This document shows positions 5,912 through 9,758 of a DNA stretch of 9,758 nt, one piece after another. The notes under the pieces are model-generated. The model worked only from the letters and a program-made list of their open reading frames with translations, was not told the DNA's origin and did no database searches. Source of the stretch: DAMCAP01 sp964370205 (GTDB lineage Bacteria > Bacillota > Clostridia > Oscillospirales > Ruminococcaceae); the NCBI GenBank assembly GCA_964370205.1, contig CAYJIK010000075.1:1-9758 (forward strand), read 5' to 3'. A program made the translations under genes and the position numbers. Numbering within the stretch: the stretch's first letter is position 1; each line of letters begins with the position of its first letter.

Positions 5912-6050
5912 TTGACAGCGAATATGTAGTGTTTTAAAAATTGGTAATTAGTGCATGGGGGTTGAAATATTTTGTAATGTTTTTCAGTTTCATTTTTATT
6001 GCAGTAGTGCATGGTGCGAAAAAGGGTGAAAGTTAACTTTCACCCTTTTT
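5912..6050 (+). ncRNA. Possible plus-strand small RNA
   Basis: On the plus strand a perfect TTGACA (5912-5917) is followed after 17 bases by TAAAAA (5935-5940, four of six to consensus). The palindromic terminator at 6019-6050 lies about 100 bases further on. No coding frame lies between them. TAGTGCATGG occurs twice (5949-5958 and 6005-6014). The would-be RNA of about 104 bases has no other recognisable fold, and the -10 is weak. The same interval must also hold the lipoprotein gene's promoter, which I could not place with confidence. Confidence 0.2.
6019..6050. terminator. Perfectly palindromic bidirectional terminator
   Basis: Bases 6019-6050 are a perfect 32-base palindrome centred on GTTAAC: AAAAAGGGTGAAAGTT and its exact complement. 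It begins ten bases past the ispH-S1 stop and gives a stem with flanking A-run and T-run on either strand. It should end the cmk-plsC-ispH/S1 transcript, and could also end any plus-strand transcript from the 5912 promoter. Confidence 0.9.
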
Positions 6051-6060
6051 ATTTTAATGT

Positions 6061-8049
6061 TTACTCAGCTTCGGTAGGCTCTTCGCTGTCTGTGCCGTAC
6101 TTCGCCAGTAGTTCTGCGGCTTCGGTATCTTCGTTCTGCTCGGATACCTGCTCAAGCAGTGCCTTGATGGAAAGGCTAACTCTGCCACGCTCGTAGTCGA
6201 TGTCAGTAATCTTTACGGTTACTTCGTCGCCCACGTTTAGCACGTCAGACACTTTGCCAACTCTGTCGTGTGAGATTTGGCTGATGTGGATAAGTCCGTC
6301 AACTCCGGGGATTACCTGCGCAAACGCACCGAATGTTGTGACGGAGAGTATCTGAGAGGTTAGCGTATCGCCTACATTGTAGGTGTTCTTAAGGACTTCC
6401 CAAGGGTTGTCCGTTTGCTTTTTGTAGCCGAGTGATATTTTTCTCTTCTCGAAGTCAAGGTCCTTGATGTACACTTCAAGCACATCTCCAACGCTTACCG
6501 CCTGTGAGGGGTGGCGCAGTCTGCTCCATGATAGCTCGGTGATGTGTACCATACCGTCTATACCGCCGATGTCCACGAACACGCCGTAGTCGGTGAGCGA
6601 CTTGACTGTACCTGTGATAACTGTGCCGATTTCAGCGTTTGACCAGAAGGCGTCTTCCGCTATCTTTCTGGCGGCACGTTGTGCCTCACGGATAGAGCCG
6701 ACAGCTCTTCTGCGGCTTCTGTTTACTTCGAGTATCTTAATCTTTACCTTCTTGCGCAGTAGAACCGCAAGGTCTTCGCCTCTTGGGACTGTGCTGTGTG
6801 ACGCAGGTATAAACACTTTAACGCCGCCAACCAGTGCGAGCACACCGTTGTTAACGGTCTCGGTGATGGTTGCATCGAAAATTGTGTCTGTGCCTTCTGC
6901 TTCAGCAACGGCTTCAAAGCCTGCTATAGCGTCCATTCTCTTTTTAGAGAGCATAACAGTGCCCTCTACATCGTTTACACGCACTACGATAAGCTCGATG
7001 GAGTCGCCAACCTTTGTGATGTCCTCAGGCTTTAGGTTAGGGTCATCTGTAAGCTCGTGTAGCGGTACATATCCGGCGTGCTTGGTACCGATGTCGACAG
7101 CTATCTCGTTAGGCGCCAAAGCGGTGACAACAGCGGTAACCTTCTCCCCATTATATGTACTTTTAAAGGATTCGTTTAGCATCTCCTCAAAGGATAGCTC
7201 TTCGCCGGTTGTGTTTGGTAGTTCGTTCATTTTAGACAGTACCTCCTTAATAATACCCTGTGGGGTTGAAGCGCCTGCTGTTATCCCGACATTTCGGGCT
7301 GTAGACAGGTCTATATCGCTAAGCTCCTCCGCAGTCTCAAGCAGGACAGTTCTTGTATAACGCCCACACACCTCCACCAGCTTGTTCGTATTTGAGCTGT
7401 GTCGCCCACCTATCACAAGCATAAGGTCGCTACGCTTTGCAAGTTCCATTGCCCTCGTTTGCAGTATCGCCATCGCATTACATATTGTATCAAATATTTT
7501 GACAGTTGTACATACTTTTTTTGCTTCATCGCAACATTTTTTCCATTCCTCAAGCTTTAAAGTGGTTTGAGCCACCATAATTACAGAAGAATATCCTGAA
7601 AATTCTATATTTGTAATTTGTTCACAGGAAGAAACTACCACGTAATCCCCTGAACAGTGGCCAGCTATGCCTATCACCTCGGGGTGGGTGTCTTTGCCAA
7701 CGATAATTGTCAGCGCATTTTTGCCGTGGGTTTTGACAATATCATGTATGCGGTAGACACTGGGGCAGGTTGCGTCGACGTATTCTGTTCCAAGTGCGTT
7801 CAGTTCGTCGTATACAGACTGCGCCACGCCGTGTGAGCGGATAATTACTTTGCGATTATCGGGGTTTTGGGAGGGTGTGTCTATCACAATTACCCCTTGC
7901 TTTTGTAGGTCGTCCACCACCCTATTGTTATGGACTATAGGGCCTAGGGTGGCGAGTGGGGCGCCTTTAGCGAGTTCGCCTAAAAGGATGTCCATTGCAC
8001 GGGACACACCACCGCAAAAGCCGGAGTTTTTGGCTAGTTCTATTTTCAT
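6061..8049 (-). CDS. ispH: IspH fused to four ribosomal protein S1 domains
   Basis: A 662-residue fusion. Residues 1 to about 280 are 4-hydroxy-3-methylbut-2-enyl diphosphate reductase, the last step of the MEP isoprenoid pathway. The [4Fe-4S] cysteines are C12, C95 and C190, with substrate residues H40, H122 and E124 and the HSSNTNKL block (217-224). Residues from about 300 on hold four S1/OB-fold RNA-binding repeats (about 300-370, 386-455, 474-543, 559-629), the last two closest to consensus (GVFVDIGGIDGMVHITELSW; GAFAQVIPGVDGLIHISQIS). A short acidic tail ends the protein. This fusion is known in Clostridia and is a single open frame here, not an annotation error. It follows plsC by 40 bases, in the cmk-plsC-ispH/S1 operon. 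CGAAAGG lies 11 bases before the ATG. Whether the S1 part works on the ribosome or regulates mRNAs is not shown by sequence. Confidence 0.95.
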   Translation of the reverse strand: MKIELAKNSGFCGGVSRAMDILLGELAKGAPLATLGPIVHNNRVVDDLQKQGVIVIDTPSQNPDNRKVIIRSHGVAQSVYDELNALGTEYVDATCPSVYRIHDIVKTHGKNALTIIVGKDTHPEVIGIAGHCSGDYVVVSSCEQITNIEFSGYSSVIMVAQTTLKLEEWKKCCDEAKKVCTTVKIFDTICNAMAILQTRAMELAKRSDLMLVIGGRHSSNTNKLVEVCGRYTRTVLLETAEELSDIDLSTARNVGITAGASTPQGIIKEVLSKMNELPNTTGEELSFEEMLNESFKSTYNGEKVTAVVTALAPNEIAVDIGTKHAGYVPLHELTDDPNLKPEDITKVGDSIELIVVRVNDVEGTVMLSKKRMDAIAGFEAVAEAEGTDTIFDATITETVNNGVLALVGGVKVFIPASHSTVPRGEDLAVLLRKKVKIKILEVNRSRRRAVGSIREAQRAARKIAEDAFWSNAEIGTVITGTVKSLTDYGVFVDIGGIDGMVHITELSWSRLRHPSQAVSVGDVLEVYIKDLDFEKRKISLGYKKQTDNPWEVLKNTYNVGDTLTSQILSVTTFGAFAQVIPGVDGLIHISQISHDRVGKVSDVLNVGDEVTVKITDIDYERGRVSLSIKALLEQVSEQNEDTEAAELLAKYGTDSEEPTEAE

Positions 8050-8089
8050 GATTTGGGGTTCCTTTCGGGGAGTTATCCGAGATTAGGTG

Positions 8090-8716
8090 TTATTCTTCTT
8101 TGGCTTCTTTGATTTCTTTGCTCTTACCTATAAGTTCCAGCACCGCCGACCACATAACTGTGGTGGCTTTTTTCAGCGCTCTCGGTGAGTCACCTTCCAG
8201 TTCAAGCGCTTCGTACGGTATAAGCTTGCCGTAGCGCAGTACTACCTTTGAGCGGAACTTGTTGCCGTTTGAGTAGCTTACACCGCAGGGGAGAATGTTT
8301 GCCTCGGCAAGCTTGGCGACCAGTGCAGTCCCCGATTTTGCTCTGCCCGGCTCGCCTGTCTTAGAGCGAGAGCCCTCGGGGAATATACCTATCGGGTAGC
8401 CTTGTTTGTAGAGGTCTATACCGTGGTTTAGGGCGGACATGTCCCCTGTGCCCCTTTGGACAGGAAAACCACCGAGCATGTGGCTGAACGTGTTCATAAA
8501 CCACCCCTTGAACAGCTCCTCCTTGCCCATAAATCGAATGAAATGCGGTATTTTCCACGACATTATAATAGGGTCGGACATATGTAGGTGGTTGCTCACC
8601 ACTATAAAATTCTTACTTTTTGGAGGGATGTTTTCCACACCCTCGAATTTGATGTCATGCCATAGAAACAGACCCATCATGGTCAAAAATTGACAAAGTT
8701 TATAAAACCAAAACAT
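8090..8716 (-). CDS. plsC: PlsC-type 1-acyl-sn-glycerol-3-phosphate acyltransferase
   Basis: A 208-residue LPLAT-family acyltransferase that makes phosphatidic acid from lysophosphatidic acid on the inner membrane face. Motif I, NHLHMSDP (42-49), has the catalytic H43-x4-D48. Motif II, GGFPVQR (82-88), carries Arg88. Motif III is FPEGSRS (112-118), with Ser in place of the more usual Thr, and motif IV is ILPCGVS (141-147). A hydrophobic N-terminal stretch (about 4-19) may anchor it. Length is normal for the short clostridial form. It lies 118 bases after cmk and 40 before ispH. The start is fixed by GGTGGAG four bases upstream. The substrate is inferred from the family. Confidence 0.9.
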   Translation of the reverse strand: MFWFYKLCQFLTMMGLFLWHDIKFEGVENIPPKSKNFIVVSNHLHMSDPIIMSWKIPHFIRFMGKEELFKGWFMNTFSHMLGGFPVQRGTGDMSALNHGIDLYKQGYPIGIFPEGSRSKTGEPGRAKSGTALVAKLAEANILPCGVSYSNGNKFRSKVVLRYGKLIPYEALELEGDSPRALKKATTVMWSAVLELIGKSKEIKEAKEE

Positions 8717-8834
8717 ATTACTCCACCGTCTGAGACGGCAGGTTCACCTCCAGTTTGTTGTTAATGTAGCACTACTGTAACCGTTGCCAAGCTACGGAAA
8801 GGTCGAAGTCGACTACCCCAAAGCGTGATTCACT
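8717..8834 (-). promoter_or_regulatory. cmk-plsC gap with doubled ribosome-binding site and possible internal promoter
   Basis: The gap holds two Shine-Dalgarno-like sites on the minus strand: GGAGGTGA (about 8751-8744) and GGTGGAG (8727-8721). Between them is a perfect CCGTCT-G-AGACGG dyad (8726-8738) that overlaps the second site. Upstream, TTGGCA (8790-8785) and TACATT (8768-8763), 16 bases apart, could be a promoter giving plsC-ispH/S1 expression separate from cmk. All of this is motif-level evidence. Confidence 0.3.
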
Positions 8835-9512
8835 TTATCTGTCGGCTATTTTTTGCTTGAGCAGGTTTTTTATTGTTTGTATTACTTCGTCGAAAGTCAT
8901 TTCTGTGGTGTCGAGGTTTACTGCGTCATCGGCACACCTTAGGGGGGCTTCGGCTCGGGTGCTGTCCTGCTCGTCACGGTGCTTTGTTTCGCTTAGTAGA
9001 GCGTCAAAGTCGCTATCTATGCCCTTGGCTTGAAACTCGCTATGGCGGCGGCGAGTGCGCTCTTCGGTGGTGGCGGTCAGGAATATTTTGAGGGTGGCGT
9101 TTGGGAGGATGACTGTGCCGATGTCACGGCCGTCCATTATGACGTTGTGTTCCTCTGCTATGTCACGCTGGAACGATAGTAAAAATGCTCTCACCGAGGG
9201 GTGTACAGACACGTCCGATGCTGCCATGGACATCTCGGGGCGACGTATCTCCTCTGATACATCGGTGTCACCTAAATACACACGCATGCCGTCAGCGGAG
9301 TGTTTTACGTCCAGTGGTATACTGCCGAGGGTGGATGTTACAGACGGTTCGTCCTTGACGTCTATGCCGTTTTGCAAGCAGTGGTAGCCGACAGCTCGGT
9401 ACAGTGCGCCTGTGTCCAAATACAAAAAGCCGAGCTCTTTTGAAAGTGTCTTTGCGACAGTGCTTTTACCTGCCGCTCCGGGGCCGTCTATCGCTATAGT
9501 AATATTGCTCAT
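8835..9512 (-). CDS. cmk: Cytidylate kinase
   Basis: A 225-residue (d)CMP kinase that makes (d)CDP from (d)CMP and ATP in the cytoplasm. The P-loop is GPGAAGKS (10-17). DTGALYR (33-39), EEIRRPEMS (87-95) and DGRDIGT (127-133) are the CMP-binding and core signatures, and ERTRRR (151-156) is in the arginine-rich lid. Length is typical. I chose the ATG at 9512 because MSNITIAIDGPG is the standard start. AGAAAGG (9532-9526) is 13 bases upstream and overlaps the alternative in-frame starts MQKG and MVIK. The gene follows the flavoprotein gene and has its own structured leader. It is the first gene of the cmk-plsC-ispH/S1 block. Confidence 0.96.
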   Translation of the reverse strand: MSNITIAIDGPGAAGKSTVAKTLSKELGFLYLDTGALYRAVGYHCLQNGIDVKDEPSVTSTLGSIPLDVKHSADGMRVYLGDTDVSEEIRRPEMSMAASDVSVHPSVRAFLLSFQRDIAEEHNVIMDGRDIGTVILPNATLKIFLTATTEERTRRRHSEFQAKGIDSDFDALLSETKHRDEQDSTRAEAPLRCADDAVNLDTTEMTFDEVIQTIKNLLKQKIADR

Positions 9513-9655
9513 TTTTATGACCATACCTTTCTGCATGTTTTGTGTGGTTTTTTGTGACGTTAATTTTAATGTCACAAAAATGATGCCGTGCCGAAGAACA
9601 CAAAACTGCGGTTTGAAAATTTATTTTCAAACTTAAACTTCCTTTTGCTTAAGTG
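9513..9655 (-). promoter_or_regulatory. Structured 5' leader B of cmk (related to the aldolase leader)
   Basis: Read on the minus strand, this 143-base leader holds several elements in order. First is a purine block starting CACTTAAGCAAAAGG. H1 is GTTTGAAAAT/ATTTTCAAAC with a two-base loop (9632-9611). H2 is GTGT-TCTTCG-GCAC, followed by the linker GGCATCA. H3 (9580-9549) has 14 of 16 positions paired and U/A-rich outer arms. Last are AAAAC and TGCAGAAAGG. Every block except the inner H3 stem matches leader A at 231-386 at the sequence level; H3 matches in shape only. It begins eight bases after the flavoprotein stop. I could not find a convincing promoter, so it may be made by read-through or from a promoter inside the flavoprotein gene. 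Confidence 0.7.
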
Positions 9656-9663
9656 GTTAGGGG

Positions 9664-9758
9664 CTAGGACTGCATAGAACGTATATATTCTACAGCTGAC
9701 TTACCTGCCAGAAAGCCTGTGCAAAACGCATTGTGCAGGTTAAAGCCGCCTGTGTAAG
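9664..9758 (-). CDS. C-terminal end of an HI0933/BaiN-like flavoprotein, partial
   Basis: Only the last 30 residues are in the window, ending in a TAG stop at 9666-9664. They contain TGGFNLHNAFCTGFLAGKSA, which matches the C-terminal FAD-binding end (TGGYNLQ-A-SGY-AG-SA) of the HI0933/YhiN/BaiN family of NAD(P)/FAD-dependent oxidoreductases. In many Clostridia this gene directly precedes cmk, which supports the call. The reaction cannot be judged from this fragment. Confidence 0.75.
   Translation of the reverse strand, partial: YTGGFNLHNAFCTGFLAGKSAVEYIRSMQS

Noticed and set aside
6593..7360. 255-codon plus-strand frame
   Set aside because: Antisense shadow of the ispH-S1 gene. The Ser/Thr/Ala-rich product reflects codon use of the real strand.
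6061..8049. Sequencing or annotation artefact joining ispH and rpsA
   Set aside because: One uninterrupted 662-codon frame with all IspH cysteines and four S1 repeats, with no internal ribosome-binding site or stop at the junction noticed. The fusion is known in Clostridia.
8717..8770. Short open frame ending ...LEVNLPSQTVE with TAA just before the plsC ATG
   Set aside because: It is closed upstream by a TAG after 17 codons and has no ATG; the apparent GTG starts lie inside ribosome-binding-site sequence. Probably chance.
9554..9575. CRP/FNR-type operator (TGTGAC...GTCACA) upstream of cmk
   Set aside because: The half-sites are separated by far more than the six bases of a CRP site. The dyad is better explained as leader hairpin H3, which has a counterpart with a different sequence in leader A.

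Overview
The window looks like a chromosomal segment of a Gram-positive gut-type Clostridium relative, most likely Oscillospiraceae/Ruminococcaceae. This is inferred from gene content: an IspH fused to ribosomal protein S1 domains, the order flavoprotein-cmk-plsC-ispH/S1, a DUF4358 lipoprotein + MBOAT + DHHW O-acetylation set, and a secreted protein ending in a sorting-like NVGTGAAL. I saw no insertion sequence, phage gene, CRISPR array, tRNA or rRNA.

Layout. Bases 1-386 are a divergent control region: a probable leftward gene start (65 to the window edge) with its own promoter, and a rightward promoter feeding a structured leader (231-386) for a HOGA-like/DHDPS-family aldolase (387-1271). 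A bidirectional terminator (1288-1318) separates the aldolase from everything else, which is on the minus strand. From left to right these are a secreted beta-rich protein of unknown function with a Thr-Asp repeat tail (1328-2371), a DHHW protein (2615-3742), an MBOAT O-acyltransferase (3790-5166), a DUF4358 lipoprotein (5233-5790), the IspH-S1 fusion (6061-8049), a PlsC-type acyltransferase (8090-8716), cytidylate kinase (8835-9512) and the last codons of an HI0933/BaiN-like flavoprotein (9664 to edge). Transcription of that strand therefore reads flavoprotein, cmk, plsC, ispH-S1, terminator (6019-6050), then lipoprotein, MBOAT, DHHW, terminator (about 2525-2560), then the secreted protein.

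Functionally there are two groups. The cmk-plsC-ispH/S1 block is housekeeping (pyrimidine nucleotides, phospholipid acylation, isoprenoid precursors, RNA binding). The lipoprotein-MBOAT-DHHW block is a small cell-surface module that probably O-acetylates an exported polysaccharide.

The most interesting item is not a protein. The leaders of the aldolase (231-386, plus strand) and cmk (9655-9513, minus strand) are clearly related, although the genes are unrelated, about 9 kb apart and on opposite strands. They share an upstream purine block, a GTTTGAAAAT hairpin, a GTGY-TCWTCG-GCAC hairpin, a GGCMTCA linker, a U-run/hairpin/A-run module whose inner stem differs in sequence but still pairs, and the initiation block TGCAGAAAGG. 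I do not recognise it as a known riboswitch or leader class. It is a candidate undescribed cis-regulatory RNA family.
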